Shown here one piece after another: positions 1-9,141 of a stretch of 64,000 nucleotides of DNA. The translations under genes and the position numbers were made by a program. This stretch comes from Bacteroidales bacterium (GTDB lineage Bacteria; Bacteroidota; Bacteroidia; Bacteroidales; UBA932): positions 62,001 through 126,000 of the forward strand of contig JAFTBU010000049.1 of the NCBI GenBank assembly GCA_017455065.1, written 5' to 3'. Every line of letters starts with the position of its first letter. The stretch's first letter is position 1. The notes beneath the pieces are model-generated. The model did not search any database and was not told the origin of the DNA. It saw only the letters and a program-made list of their open reading frames with translations.

Positions 1-1
1 A

Positions 2-811
2 CTCGTCGTCGCCATATTCTACGGCGGCAGCATCAACATCCCCCTGCTGCTGATCGCAGTGCTGGTGATACTGCTGACGCTTGGGCTGAGGCGGCTCGGG
101 GAGAAACGCATGTTCCCTTACCTGCTGATGGCCTTCCTCGTGTGGGTGCTGTTCTACTATTCCGGCATCCATGCCACCATGTCCGGTGTCGTGATGGCCT
201 TCCTCATCCCCGCGAAACCCATATACAACAAGTCCCAATATTACCACAAGAGGAATCGCTATATCAAACTGCTGGACCAGTACGCCGGCATCGACGGTGA
301 CTCCGAATTCCCCAACGGGCCCCAGAAGCACTGCCTGCGCAAGCTGCACGCCGTCGCCCAAGGGTCCATGGACATGAGCTACCGCGTGGAGCACGCCCTC
401 AATCCCTGGGTCAATTTCGTCATCATGCCCATCTTCGCCCTGGCCAACGCCGGTGTCGTGATCAGCGGGCCAGAAATCAGCAGCGTGAGCATAGGCATCT
501 TCCTGGGTCTGGTGCTGGGCAAGCCCCTGGGCATCACCCTGGCGAGCCTGCTGGCCATCAAGACCGGAGCCGGCGAAATGCCCGAGAAAGCGACCTGGCC
601 CATGTTCTTCGCCGTGGCCTGCCTGGGAGGTATAGGATTTACGATGTCCATCTTCGTGGACACGCTTTCATTCAGCGACCAGGCCCCGGAGATCGCTGCA
701 AGGATGCGCGACATGGGCAAGATAGCCGTCCTGGTGGGCTCGATCTGTGCCGGTGTGCTGGGCAGCGTGCTCATCAACATCGTGCACAAAGTGCAGAGCT
801 CTCGGAAATAA
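2..811 (+). CDS. nhaA: Na+/H+ antiporter NhaA, C-terminal part (start lies outside the window)
   Basis: Inner-membrane antiporter that exchanges Na+ for H+ and helps hold internal pH and sodium. The reading frame is open from base 2, so the N-terminal third is cut off by the window edge. The visible 269 residues contain several hydrophobic helices and typical NhaA segments: MSGVVMAFLIPAKP, LNPWVNFVIMPIFALANAG, GKPLGI and CLGGIGFTMSIF. A polar cytoplasmic stretch rich in Tyr and Lys lies between the first two. The aspartate pair that binds the ions is upstream of the window and cannot be checked. It stops 28 bases before the tRNA-Thr gene and has no clear terminator of its own. Confidence 0.93.
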   Translation, partial: LVVAIFYGGSINIPLLLIAVLVILLTLGLRRLGEKRMFPYLLMAFLVWVLFYYSGIHATMSGVVMAFLIPAKPIYNKSQYYHKRNRYIKLLDQYAGIDGDSEFPNGPQKHCLRKLHAVAQGSMDMSYRVEHALNPWVNFVIMPIFALANAGVVISGPEISSVSIGIFLGLVLGKPLGITLASLLAIKTGAGEMPEKATWPMFFAVACLGGIGFTMSIFVDTLSFSDQAPEIAARMRDMGKIAVLVGSICAGVLGSVLINIVHKVQSSRK

Positions 812-823
812 AGGAAAAATTAC

Positions 824-831
824 TATCTTTG
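824..831 (+). promoter_or_regulatory. Putative -7 box (TATCTTTG) of the tRNA-Thr gene
   Basis: The octamer TATCTTTG matches the Bacteroidota -7 consensus TAnnTTTG and ends 8 bases before the tRNA. No convincing TTTG -33 box is seen at the usual distance, which would fall inside the end of nhaA. The call rests on one short motif in the right place. Confidence 0.5.
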
Positions 832-839
832 TACTCCAA

Positions 840-912
840 GCCACTTTAGCTCAGTCGGTAGAGCAGCGCATTCGTAACGCGCAGGTCAACAGTCCGAGTC
901 TGTTAAGTGGCT
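840..912 (+). tRNA. tRNA-Thr, anticodon CGT
   Basis: A full cloverleaf can be drawn by eye: acceptor stem 840-846 with 905-911 (7 pairs), D arm 849-864, anticodon arm 866-882 with loop TTCGTAA and anticodon CGT at 873-875, variable loop 883-887, T arm 888-904, discriminator T912. No CCA is encoded, as is common in Bacteroidota. It decodes ACG. Two positions are unusual: an A-C mismatch closing the anticodon stem (870 with 878) and C instead of T at standard position 55 in the T loop (894). The isotype assignment is strong; whether the tRNA is fully functional is less sure. Confidence 0.88.
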
Positions 913-922
913 CTTTTTTTTT
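913..922 (+). terminator. T-tract after tRNA-Thr
   Basis: A run of nine T (914-922) directly follows the tRNA and could end its transcript, using the acceptor/T-arm structure as the upstream hairpin. It overlaps the stop codon of the convergent purB. No separate hairpin is visible. Confidence 0.4.
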
Positions 923-2216
923 ACAGTATCCCCACCCTCTTCAGGATCAGGTCCACATTCTTGAAATAGTAATCCAGGGTGAAGCAATCCTCGATCTCGG
1001 CGTCTGTAAGCCTCGATGTGACGGCCTCGCAGGCCTTGAGCAAGTCCTTGTAAGGCTTATGGTTGCTCCATGCCTCCATGGCGAGGGGCTGCACGGTGTC
1101 ATAGGCGGCCTCGCGGGCAAGGCCCTTGCCTATGAGGGCGTTCATCACCCTCTGGGCGAAGATGACCCCGTCGGTCTTGTAGATATTGGCGAGCATGTTT
1201 TCCGGATAGACGGTGAGTTCGTCCAGTATCCTCGTGAAACGGGCCAGCATGTAGTCCAGCAGTTCGGTGGCGTCGGGAAGGATGATCCTCTCGGTGCTGG
1301 AGTGGGAGATGTCCCTCTCGTGCCAGAGAGCCACATTCTCATTGAAAGCCACCATATATCCGCGCATCACGCGGGCGCAGCCGCAGATATTCTCGCTGCT
1401 GATGGGGTTGCGTTTGTGAGGCATGGCGCTCGAACCTTTCTGGCCCTTGGTGAAACGCTCTTCAGCTTCACGTATCTCAGTCCTTTGGAGTCCCCTGACT
1501 TCCGTGGCCATCTGCTCCAAGGTGGAGGCGATGACGGAGAGGGTGGACAGATAGAAGGCGTGACGGTCCCTCTGGAGGACCTGGGTGGATATGCGGGCGC
1601 TTTCTATGCCGAGCTTTTCGCAGACATAATCCTGGATGAAAGGAGGGATGTTGGCATAATTGCCCACAGCTCCGCTCATCTTGCCGGCTTCCACGCCTGC
1701 GGAAGCCAGGTTGAAGCGCTCCATATTGCGCCGCATCTCCTCATACCACAGCGCCCATTTGAGGCCGAAACTGGTGATATCTGCATGAATACCGTGGGTG
1801 CGGCCTATGCAGGGGGTGTCCTTGAATTCGAGGGCGCGCTTCTTGAGCACGGACATCAGGGCTTCCAGGTCGGAGCGGAGTATGGCATTGGCCTGCTTGA
1901 TCAGGTAACCGTTGGCGGTGTCCACCACATCGGTGGAGGTCAGTCCATAGTGGACCCACTTCCTCTCCTCGCCCAGGCTTTCGCTGACACAGCGGGTGAA
2001 GGCCACCACGTCGTGCTTGGTCTGCTGCTCTATCTCGCTGATGCGGGCCACGTCGAAGCGGGCTGAGGCGGCGATCTTCTCCACATCTTCCGCGGGAATC
2101 ACCCCCAGCTTGCTCCAGGCCTCGTCGGCCAGGATCTCGACTTTGAGGTAGGCGTTGAACTTGTTCTCTTCGGTCCATATCGCCCTCATGGCGGGGCGTG
2201 AATATCTCTCTATCAT
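921..2216 (-). CDS. purB: Adenylosuccinate lyase
   Basis: Cytoplasmic lyase of purine synthesis that removes fumarate from SAICAR (to AICAR) and from adenylosuccinate (to AMP). The 431 residues match the bacterial family length. Visible signatures are TSTDVVDT (93-100), the GRTHGIHAD segment with His141, and the fumarase/aspartase-superfamily loop [11 protein letters not shown] (261-271) carrying the catalytic serine. The start [10 protein letters not shown] is the usual N-terminus. It is the last gene of a minus-strand run and follows purC by 7 bases, so purA-purC-purB are probably cotranscribed. It supplies the second half of the AMP branch begun by PurA. Confidence 0.97.
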   Translation of the reverse strand: MIERYSRPAMRAIWTEENKFNAYLKVEILADEAWSKLGVIPAEDVEKIAASARFDVARISEIEQQTKHDVVAFTRCVSESLGEERKWVHYGLTSTDVVDTANGYLIKQANAILRSDLEALMSVLKKRALEFKDTPCIGRTHGIHADITSFGLKWALWYEEMRRNMERFNLASAGVEAGKMSGAVGNYANIPPFIQDYVCEKLGIESARISTQVLQRDRHAFYLSTLSVIASTLEQMATEVRGLQRTEIREAEERFTKGQKGSSAMPHKRNPISSENICGCARVMRGYMVAFNENVALWHERDISHSSTERIILPDATELLDYMLARFTRILDELTVYPENMLANIYKTDGVIFAQRVMNALIGKGLAREAAYDTVQPLAMEAWSNHKPYKDLLKACEAVTSRLTDAEIEDCFTLDYYFKNVDLILKRVGIL

Positions 2217-2223
2217 AACAATG

Positions 2224-3162
2224 TTATTTCGCGGATTCGAGGAAACGGACTATGTTGCTGAAGATGGCTTCAGGGTCCCTGTCATCAGGACGGAAGGCTT
2301 CCCCGGTGATGTTTTCATACAGTTCTATATACCTGTCGGATATACTCTTCACCACTTCCGGAGTCATCTCGGGCACCTTCTGCCCCGGCTGGCCCATGAA
2401 GCCTCCGGCCATGAGCCATTCCCTCACGAACTCCTTGGAAAGCTGCTTCTGGTGCTCTCCGCGGGCGAGCCTGTCTTCGTATCCGTCGGCATAGAAATAC
2501 CTGGACGAATCGGGAGTATGGATCTCATCCATCAGAATGATACGACCGTCCTTCTTTCCGAATTCATATTTGGTGTCCACCAGGATCAGGCCCCGCTGCG
2601 CAGCCATCTCGCTGCCCCTTTTGAAAAGCTTGCGGGTGTAATCCTCCAGGCGGGCGTATTCGTCAGCAGGCACTATCCCCTGCCTCACGATCTCCTCTCC
2701 GGAGATATCCTCGTCATGGCCTTCCGCAGCCTTGGTCGTGGGGGTGATGATGGGTTCGGGGAATTTCTGGTTTTCCACCATCCCCTCGGGAAGGGCCACG
2801 CCGCAGAGCACCCTTTTCCCCGCCTTGTACTCTCTCCAGGCATGTCCTGTCAGATAACCCCTTATGACCATCTCCACTTTGTAGGGCTCGCATTTCCAGC
2901 CCACCGTGACGGCCGGGTCGGGAACGGCTATCTTCCAGTTGGGGATGATATCCTCGGTGCTGTCCAGGAACTTGGCAGCTATCTGGTTGAGTATCTGTCC
3001 TTTGTAGGGTATGCCCTCAGGCAGCACCACATCGAAGGCGGAGATCCTGTCCGTCACTACCATGGCGAGCTTGTCCCCGAGGTCATAGACATCGCGGACC
3101 TTGCCCACATACTTCCCCTGCATTCCCGGAAGGGAGAAATCTGTCTTTGTAATAGCTTTCAT
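2224..3162 (-). CDS. purC: SAICAR synthase (phosphoribosylaminoimidazole-succinocarboxamide synthase)
   Basis: Joins aspartate to CAIR using ATP, making SAICAR, the substrate of the downstream PurB. The 312 residues fit the longer family form. Seen are the N-terminal [13 protein letters not shown] nucleotide-loop segment, [18 protein letters not shown], the [15 protein letters not shown] signature and the [14 protein letters not shown] segment near the middle. It lies 16 bases after purA and 7 before purB on the same strand. Nothing looks truncated. Confidence 0.96.
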   Translation of the reverse strand: MKAITKTDFSLPGMQGKYVGKVRDVYDLGDKLAMVVTDRISAFDVVLPEGIPYKGQILNQIAAKFLDSTEDIIPNWKIAVPDPAVTVGWKCEPYKVEMVIRGYLTGHAWREYKAGKRVLCGVALPEGMVENQKFPEPIITPTTKAAEGHDEDISGEEIVRQGIVPADEYARLEDYTRKLFKRGSEMAAQRGLILVDTKYEFGKKDGRIILMDEIHTPDSSRYFYADGYEDRLARGEHQKQLSKEFVREWLMAGGFMGQPGQKVPEMTPEVVKSISDRYIELYENITGEAFRPDDRDPEAIFSNIVRFLESAK

Positions 3163-3178
3163 ATCGTCTATAGTTCAG

Positions 3179-4453
3179 TTATTTTTCCCTTATGATATTG
3201 GCATCCCTGTCCGGCCCCACGGAAACGATGCGCACGTGGCAGGAAGTCTCTTTCTCTATGAAAGAAACGTAGTCCTTGAGGGCCTGGGGAAGCTCATCGT
3301 AGGAGCGTATCCCGGTGATATCCTGCATCCAGCCCTTGAATTCGGTATAGACCGGCTCCACGCCCTCGCCGCCGTCGAAAGGATATTCGGTGGTGAGGAC
3401 TCCGTCCCTGCGGTATGCGGTGGCCACCTTGACCACGGGGAAATCGTCCAGCACGTCGGATTTCATCATGATGAGTTCGGTCACTCCGTTCATCATCACC
3501 GCGTATTTCAATGCCACCAGGTCGAGCCAGCCGCAGCGCCGGGGACGGCCGGTGGTGGCGCCGAATTCGTGCCCCGCCTGGCGCAGCTTCTCACCCGTGG
3601 CGTCTTCGAGCTCCGTGGGGAAGGGACCGCTGCCGACGCGGGTGCAATAAGCCTTGAAAATACCGCAGACCTTTCCCACCCGCGTCGGGGCTATGCCCAG
3701 GCCGCTGCAGACTCCTGCCGCCAGGGTATTGGAAGAGGTCACGAAAGGATAGGAGCCGAAGTCGATGTCGAGCAGGGTGCCCTGGGCACCTTCGGCGAGT
3801 ACGCGGGCGCCTTTCCTCAGGTAGGAGTCAATGACGAACTCGGTATCCTTGAAAGGGAAACGCCTGAGTTCGGCGATGGCGGCGAACCATTTCTGCTCGT
3901 ACTCGGAGACATCGAAGCTGAAACCCGGATAGAGGGAAAGCATGCCCAGATGCTTCTGCTTGAGGGTCTGGTATTTCTGTTCGAAATCAGGGGCAAGGAT
4001 ATCCCCAACCCTGAGTCCGTTGCGCCCGGTCTTGTCCATATAGGCAGGGCCTATGCCCTTAAGGGTGGAGCCGATCTTGGATTTCCCCTTGGCGGCCTCG
4101 CTCGCAGCATCCAGCATCCTGTGCGTAGGGAGGATGAGCTGGGCGCGCTTGGAGATGATGAGAGAGCTGGTGATATCGGAGGAGATGGCTTCGATCTGCC
4201 TTATCTCATCCATGAGGATGACAGGGTCGATCACCACTCCGTTTCCTATGATGTTCATCACACCGGGGCGGAAGATGCCCGAAGGGACGGTATGGAGCAC
4301 GAAGCTCTCCTGTCCGAAATGCAGGGAATGCCCCGCATTGGGACCACCCTGGAAGCGGCATACCACATCGTATCCCGGAGTCAGCACATCGACTACCTTA
4401 CCTTTGCCTTCGTCTCCCCATTGGAGGCCCAGCACCACGTCAACTTTAGTCAT
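3179..4453 (-). CDS. purA: Adenylosuccinate synthase
   Basis: GTP-dependent ligation of aspartate to IMP, the committed step to AMP. The start chosen is MTKVDVVLGLQ at 4453, which puts the GDEGKGK loop at the expected N-terminal place and leaves a 17-base gap after the upstream esterase gene. An ATG three codons earlier (4462) is possible, and longer in-frame starts would overlap the esterase. Other signatures are QGGPNAGH, GPAYMDKTGRNGLRVGD and the TTGRPRRCGWLD segment. The length of 424 residues is normal. Purine genes next to glycan-degrading genes suggest a run built by gene stacking rather than one pathway. Confidence 0.95.
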   Translation of the reverse strand: MTKVDVVLGLQWGDEGKGKVVDVLTPGYDVVCRFQGGPNAGHSLHFGQESFVLHTVPSGIFRPGVMNIIGNGVVIDPVILMDEIRQIEAISSDITSSLIISKRAQLILPTHRMLDAASEAAKGKSKIGSTLKGIGPAYMDKTGRNGLRVGDILAPDFEQKYQTLKQKHLGMLSLYPGFSFDVSEYEQKWFAAIAELRRFPFKDTEFVIDSYLRKGARVLAEGAQGTLLDIDFGSYPFVTSSNTLAAGVCSGLGIAPTRVGKVCGIFKAYCTRVGSGPFPTELEDATGEKLRQAGHEFGATTGRPRRCGWLDLVALKYAVMMNGVTELIMMKSDVLDDFPVVKVATAYRRDGVLTTEYPFDGGEGVEPVYTEFKGWMQDITGIRSYDELPQALKDYVSFIEKETSCHVRIVSVGPDRDANIIREK

Positions 4454-4470
4454 ATATGTCATTATGTTTT

Positions 4471-5427
4471 CTATCTGAGTATCCCCGTCTCTTCGAGCCA
4501 CTTTTTCGCAGTCTCGGGCCAGGTCCCGGTAGATCCTGGATTCATAAGACCCACGCTGTGTTTCCCAAAAGGATATATGTGCAGCGAGCAGTTTGGCACG
4601 CCCGCTTCGAGAAGGGCATTGTACATGCGTATGCTGTTCTGGGGAGGCACGGCGGTGTCGTCCCCGGCGTGTACCAGGAAGGTCGGCGGATTGGACGGAC
4701 TCACATGCTTTTCCATGGAGAATTTGTCCAGCATGGCCTTGTCCCCCACCCTGTCTCCCAGGAGGGCGTTGCGGCTGCCCCTGTTGACTATAGGCTCCTC
4801 CATCGATATCACCGGGCTGATGAGTATGGCGAAATCAGGTTTGAAACTGTATTTGTCCAGTTCGTCCCCCACCGCGCTCCAGTCTTCGTTTATCGTAGAG
4901 ACGCAGGCCGAGACGTGTCCGCCCGAGCTGGCGCCTATCACGCCCACCCGCTTCGGGTCGATGCCGTACTGCTCCGCATGTGCCCTGATATAGCGTATGG
5001 CCCGCTGGGCGTCCTGGGTGGGGGCAATGCTGCCGTCCACCAGGTCGGGAGAATTGGGAAGGCGGTGTATCAGCACGAATGCGGTGATGCCCAGGGTGTT
5101 GAGCCATTTGGCAAAGCCGTCGCCGGCTGCTTCGTACGCTTGCTTGGCATAGCCTCCGCCGGGGATCACCAGTACCGCGGGACGCACTCCCCCTTCGACT
5201 CCTGCATCATAGACATAAAGCCTGGGAGTGATGATGCGCCATGTGCGGTTGTTGTAGATGGAATCCTGGAGCGGGAGACCTTTGCTGTCGGGCATATGAC
5301 CGGGCTGCCAGAGGTCCACGCGGGGCATCATGCCATCCAGGCGCGTGGTCCTGGTGTCCGTATGTTTCTGCGCCGATGCCGCCACGCAGAGCATAAGTGC
5401 CAATACAACAGAAACTAGCCTTCTCAT
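4471..5427 (-). CDS. Secreted alpha/beta-hydrolase, probable carbohydrate esterase
   Basis: A 318-residue exported esterase-like hydrolase. A Sec signal peptide covers about residues 1-19, with cleavage probably before Gln20. The fold signatures are an oxyanion-hole IPGGGY segment (88-93), a GASSG nucleophile elbow with Ser167, an acid Asp in HAGDD (256/257) and a His at 290 in FGKHS. This pattern resembles the BD-FAE/acetyl-xylan-esterase-like group. It follows a GH105 lipoprotein by 14 bases, so an inferred role is removing acetyl or feruloyl groups from pectic or hemicellulosic fragments. The exact substrate cannot be read from the sequence. Confidence 0.8.
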   Translation of the reverse strand: MRRLVSVVLALMLCVAASAQKHTDTRTTRLDGMMPRVDLWQPGHMPDSKGLPLQDSIYNNRTWRIITPRLYVYDAGVEGGVRPAVLVIPGGGYAKQAYEAAGDGFAKWLNTLGITAFVLIHRLPNSPDLVDGSIAPTQDAQRAIRYIRAHAEQYGIDPKRVGVIGASSGGHVSACVSTINEDWSAVGDELDKYSFKPDFAILISPVISMEEPIVNRGSRNALLGDRVGDKAMLDKFSMEKHVSPSNPPTFLVHAGDDTAVPPQNSIRMYNALLEAGVPNCSLHIYPFGKHSVGLMNPGSTGTWPETAKKWLEETGILR

Positions 5428-5441
5428 ATACTTTTTGTTTT

Positions 5442-6638
5442 CTATTCTCCGAGGAGCTGAAGTTCGATACCGGCCATGATGAAAGGACCGTTCGCGAAAG
5501 TACTGTTGGACCCGCGACGGGCCTCATGCACATAGTAATTGTAATCGCCGGAACGGTAAGGAGTGCCGCCCAGACCGGCTCCCATGCAGCAATCGGAGGT
5601 ACTCAGCAAACCATTCTCATCCTCGCTCACAAACTGCTCTATGAAACCCTCGAAACCCTTCTTGGCCACGGCCAGATAAGACTTGTCGATATAGCCCAGA
5701 CGCACAGCCTTCAGAAGCGAATATGTGTACATGGCGGTGCAGGTAGCCTCGAGATAATTGTCCTGGTCACCGCTGCGGTCGATCACCTGATACCAGGCTC
5801 CGCTCTCATCCTGGGTGCGGGCCACCATGGAAGCGAGCTTGTTGATGACTTTCAGGACCACATCGCGGCCGGGCTCATCCTCGGGGATGAAAGGCAGGGC
5901 GTCCACGGCGGACATGAAGAACCAGCCCATGCCGCGGCCCCAGCAATGGTCGGACCATCCGGTCTCCTTGTCGGCCCAGGGCATCTGGCGGCTCACATCG
6001 CAAGCATGGCGGTAAAGGTCGGTGGCGGGATCGTAGCAGTGCTCGTCCATGGTGCGGAACCAGGTGATCAAGCCCTGCCAGGCCTCGTGGACATCACCGC
6101 CCCTGTTGCCGTAGCGGGCAGTGTACTCAGCCCAGAAGGGACCGCCCATATAGAGGCCGTCCAGCCACATCTGATGGGGATAGATGGCCTTGTGCCAGAG
6201 ACCGCCGTCCTCATTGCGGGGATGGGTGTCCAGCTGGCTGCGCAGCAGGTCGAGAGCCTTGCGGTATTTTTCATTGCCTGTCTTGTCATAGATGCGGAAG
6301 AAGATCTTTCCGGTGTTGACGCGGTCGATATTATACTCCTCCAGCTGGTAGGTCTTGATGCTGCCGTCCTCTGCGACCACCTTGTCGGCGAACTCCAGCA
6401 CGGGAGCGTAGTATTTCTCGTCGCCGGTGGCATCGTAGATGTCCAGCAGGGCCTTCAGGTCGACGCCGACTGCATAATCCCATTTGAAACGGGGGCTGTC
6501 CACATTGGCGCCGGGGACTCCCCTGGTGACCTCGGAATCCGCCATCTTGACGGACCAGGCCATATATTCACTTTGTTTGACGCCGGTGCATGCAACCGCC
6601 ATGACGGCTGCTGCGATGATAAGGAAACTTCTGCGCAT
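5442..6638 (-). CDS. GH105 family unsaturated rhamnogalacturonyl/glucuronyl hydrolase, lipoprotein
   Basis: A predicted (alpha/alpha)6-barrel hydrolase that removes the 4,5-unsaturated uronic acid left by polysaccharide lyases on pectin-type oligosaccharides. A lipobox AVAC puts the lipidated cysteine at residue 17, so the enzyme should be membrane anchored and face the periplasm or outside. The two aspartates expected from the family (Asp88 and Asp143 of Bacillus YteR) fit Asp105 in YNIDRVNTGK and Asp160 in MWLDGLYMGGPF, with the same 55-residue spacing. The length of 398 residues is typical. It sits between a CstA transporter and an esterase. Rhamnogalacturonan is the likeliest target. Confidence 0.85.
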   Translation of the reverse strand: MRRSFLIIAAAVMAVACTGVKQSEYMAWSVKMADSEVTRGVPGANVDSPRFKWDYAVGVDLKALLDIYDATGDEKYYAPVLEFADKVVAEDGSIKTYQLEEYNIDRVNTGKIFFRIYDKTGNEKYRKALDLLRSQLDTHPRNEDGGLWHKAIYPHQMWLDGLYMGGPFWAEYTARYGNRGGDVHEAWQGLITWFRTMDEHCYDPATDLYRHACDVSRQMPWADKETGWSDHCWGRGMGWFFMSAVDALPFIPEDEPGRDVVLKVINKLASMVARTQDESGAWYQVIDRSGDQDNYLEATCTAMYTYSLLKAVRLGYIDKSYLAVAKKGFEGFIEQFVSEDENGLLSTSDCCMGAGLGGTPYRSGDYNYYVHEARRGSNSTFANGPFIMAGIELQLLGE

Positions 6639-6646
6639 AATATTGA

Positions 6647-8119
6647 TTATTTGTTGGTATTCTCGCTGGAGGGGAGCCTGCGCTCCTTACGGAGAGTAAA
6701 TATACAAAAAGTCAGGAATGAGACCAAGAAAGTGCCGCAGCCGATATAAGGCGCGGCAGCCTCCGGAAGGTTGAACCCTATCTTGCTGATGCAGATGAAG
6801 GTCGTGGTGACGGCTATCATGAAGCAGCCGGGGATGAGGGACACCAGCCACTGGACGCCTTTCCCGTGGCGCACCAGATAGACGCTGATGGCCAGGAAGG
6901 TAAACACTGAAAGGGTCTGGTTGAACCAGCCGAAATAGCGCCAGATGTTGTCGAATCCCGAAGTGTCGGCGATATTGTACCAAAGCAGCAGACCGGTGAC
7001 GATGAATATGGGGATGGATACCACCAGCCGGTTCTTGAGGGGTTTCTGGTCGTATTTCATGGCATCCGAGAGCATAAGGCGGGCGGAGCGCAGGGCGGTG
7101 TCGCCGGTGGAGATGGGGGCGATCACCACGCCGAGCACGGCGAGTATGCCGCCGAACACACCGAGCCAGCCTTTGGCGACGGTGGTGACCACCTGGGGCG
7201 CCGCAGTCACATCAGTGGCACCCAGTTCCGCATTGCCCCCTCCGAAGAAGAAGTATGAGGACACCGTGGCCCAGACCAGGGCGATGAAGCCTTCGGCGAC
7301 CATGGAGCCGTAGAAAACCTGGCGTCCGTTGCGCTCGTTCTTGAGGCAGCGGGCCATCAGAGGCGACTGGGTGGCATGGAAACCGCTCACCGCACCGCAG
7401 GCTATGGTGATGAACATGCAGGGGAATATGGGGCCGTTGGAAGGGGCCCTGTTCTGCAGGCCGGACCAGAGTTCGGGTATGCCGGAAGGCCACTTGACCA
7501 TGAGGCAGACCATCAGGGATACCGCCATGAAGAGCAGCACGAGGGCGAATACGGGGTAGATGCGGCCTATTATCTTGTCTATGGGCAGGAGGGTGGCGAT
7601 GATGTAGTAGAGAAGTATGAGCACCACCCAGCTCATCACTGCGGCATTGCTCCCTCCTGTCATGCCGCCGAGTATGAGCGCGGGGCTGTACACGAAGACA
7701 GCGCCCACCAGCAGCAGGAGCAGCAGGGTGAAGGCCAGCATGACCTGCTTGGCGGCCTTGCCCAGATAGAGACCTATGATACCGGGGAGTTCCACGCCGT
7801 CATGGCGCAGGGATATCATACCTGAGAAATAGTCATGCACAGCTCCTCCGAAGATGCAGCCTATCACTATCCAGATATAGCAGGCGGGGCCGTACATGGC
7901 GCCCATGATGGCGCCGAAGATGGGGCCGGTGCCCGCTATGTTCAGAAGTTCGACCATGAAGACCTTCCAGCCGGGCATGGGTATGTAATCCATGCCGTCA
8001 GACTTGGCATAGGCGGGTGTCTGCCTGGAAGCATCGGGTTTGAAAATCTTTTCGACGAAGCGCCCGTACAGGAAATATCCCAGGACGAGCAGTACGACAC
8101 TTATCAGGAAACTGTACAT
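6647..8119 (-). CDS. cstA: CstA family (carbon starvation protein A) transporter
   Basis: Polytopic inner-membrane protein of 490 residues with many hydrophobic helices. It has the family segments YIPMPGWKVFMVELLNIAGTGPIFGAI near the N-terminus, FGGAVHDYFSGMISLRHDG and, in the middle, GFHATQSPLMARCLKNE. Family members import pyruvate or peptides when carbon is scarce. This copy is shorter than the roughly 700-residue E. coli CstA, the usual situation in many Bacteroidota. It starts 10 bases after asnA and ends 8 before the GH105 gene. Whether it carries pyruvate or peptides here is unknown. Confidence 0.92.
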   Translation of the reverse strand: MYSFLISVVLLVLGYFLYGRFVEKIFKPDASRQTPAYAKSDGMDYIPMPGWKVFMVELLNIAGTGPIFGAIMGAMYGPACYIWIVIGCIFGGAVHDYFSGMISLRHDGVELPGIIGLYLGKAAKQVMLAFTLLLLLLVGAVFVYSPALILGGMTGGSNAAVMSWVVLILLYYIIATLLPIDKIIGRIYPVFALVLLFMAVSLMVCLMVKWPSGIPELWSGLQNRAPSNGPIFPCMFITIACGAVSGFHATQSPLMARCLKNERNGRQVFYGSMVAEGFIALVWATVSSYFFFGGGNAELGATDVTAAPQVVTTVAKGWLGVFGGILAVLGVVIAPISTGDTALRSARLMLSDAMKYDQKPLKNRLVVSIPIFIVTGLLLWYNIADTSGFDNIWRYFGWFNQTLSVFTFLAISVYLVRHGKGVQWLVSLIPGCFMIAVTTTFICISKIGFNLPEAAAPYIGCGTFLVSFLTFCIFTLRKERRLPSSENTNK

Positions 8120-8129
8120 AACTTAAGGA

Positions 8130-9140
8130 TTATGCCAGGATTATCCCGGCGGATTTACATTTCGAAATCATATCCTCGGGCCAGATGCTGCTCTGTATCT
8201 CGCCTATGTGGGCCTTGCGCAGCAGGAACATGCACAGACGCGACTGGCCTATGCCTCCGCCCACGGTGAGGGGCAGCTGTCCGGCGAGCAGGCGGCTGTG
8301 GAACAACAGCGATTCCTTCCAGCTCTCGCCCTTTTCCCTCAACTGGCGCCGGAGCGACTCCGCATCCACCCTGATACCCATGCTGGACACCTCGAAGGCG
8401 CTCTGCAGTACGGGGTTCCAGAGCAGTATGTCCCCGTTCAGGGACCAGTCGTCGTAGTCGGCGGCCCTGCCGTCGTGTATCGAACCGTCGGAGAGCTTGC
8501 CGCCTATCCCCATCACGAACACCGCCTTGTGCTCTTTGGCAATGGCGTTTTCACGCGCTTTGGCATCCATGCCGGGATAGCGCCGGAGCAATTCTTCGGA
8601 ACTGATGAAATAAATGTTCTCGGGCAGTATGGGCTCTATCTGGGGGAACTCCACGAAGAGTTTGTTTTCCGTGACTTTGATAGCCTCGTAGATACGGGTC
8701 ACTATCTTCCGGAGGAAGGCCTCGTTGCGGTCGGCAGCCGTGATTACCTTCTCCCAGTCCCACTGGTCCACATAGATGGAGTGGATGTTGTCCAGGTCCT
8801 CGTCGGGCCTGAGGGCGTTCATGTCGGTGTAGATGCCGCGGCCCGGAGTCACGCCCATCTCGGCGAGCTTGAGCCTCTTCCACTTGGCAAGCGAATGCAC
8901 CACCTCCGCGGGAGCGTCCCCGAGGGATTTGACAGGGAAACGGACCGGGCGCTCGACGCCGTTGAGGTCGTCGTTGATACCGGTGCCGCTCGGGACCACC
9001 ATGGGCGCCGTCACCCTGAGCAGGGCGAGCTGCGCGGACAGATTGTCCTGGAACATAGTCTTGACGGACTTGATGGCCTTTTCGGTGTTCTCGGCGCTGC
9101 CGAGCAGATTTGTATATCCTTCGGGTATGAACAGTGACAT
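8130..9140 (-). CDS. asnA: Aspartate-ammonia ligase (asparagine synthetase A)
   Basis: Makes asparagine from aspartate, ammonia and ATP; a class II aminoacyl-tRNA-synthetase-like enzyme. The 336 residues match AsnA. Visible family segments are SGTGINDDLNGVERPV, VVHSLAKWKRLKL, the DQWDWEKVI block and a C-terminal GGGIGQSRLCMFLL motif that holds the ATP-site arginine. It follows metX with one base between and precedes cstA by 10. It uses free ammonia rather than glutamine, so it would work when nitrogen is plentiful. Confidence 0.96.
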   Translation of the reverse strand: MSLFIPEGYTNLLGSAENTEKAIKSVKTMFQDNLSAQLALLRVTAPMVVPSGTGINDDLNGVERPVRFPVKSLGDAPAEVVHSLAKWKRLKLAEMGVTPGRGIYTDMNALRPDEDLDNIHSIYVDQWDWEKVITAADRNEAFLRKIVTRIYEAIKVTENKLFVEFPQIEPILPENIYFISSEELLRRYPGMDAKARENAIAKEHKAVFVMGIGGKLSDGSIHDGRAADYDDWSLNGDILLWNPVLQSAFEVSSMGIRVDAESLRRQLREKGESWKESLLFHSRLLAGQLPLTVGGGIGQSRLCMFLLRKAHIGEIQSSIWPEDMISKCKSAGIILA

Positions 9141-9141
9141 G

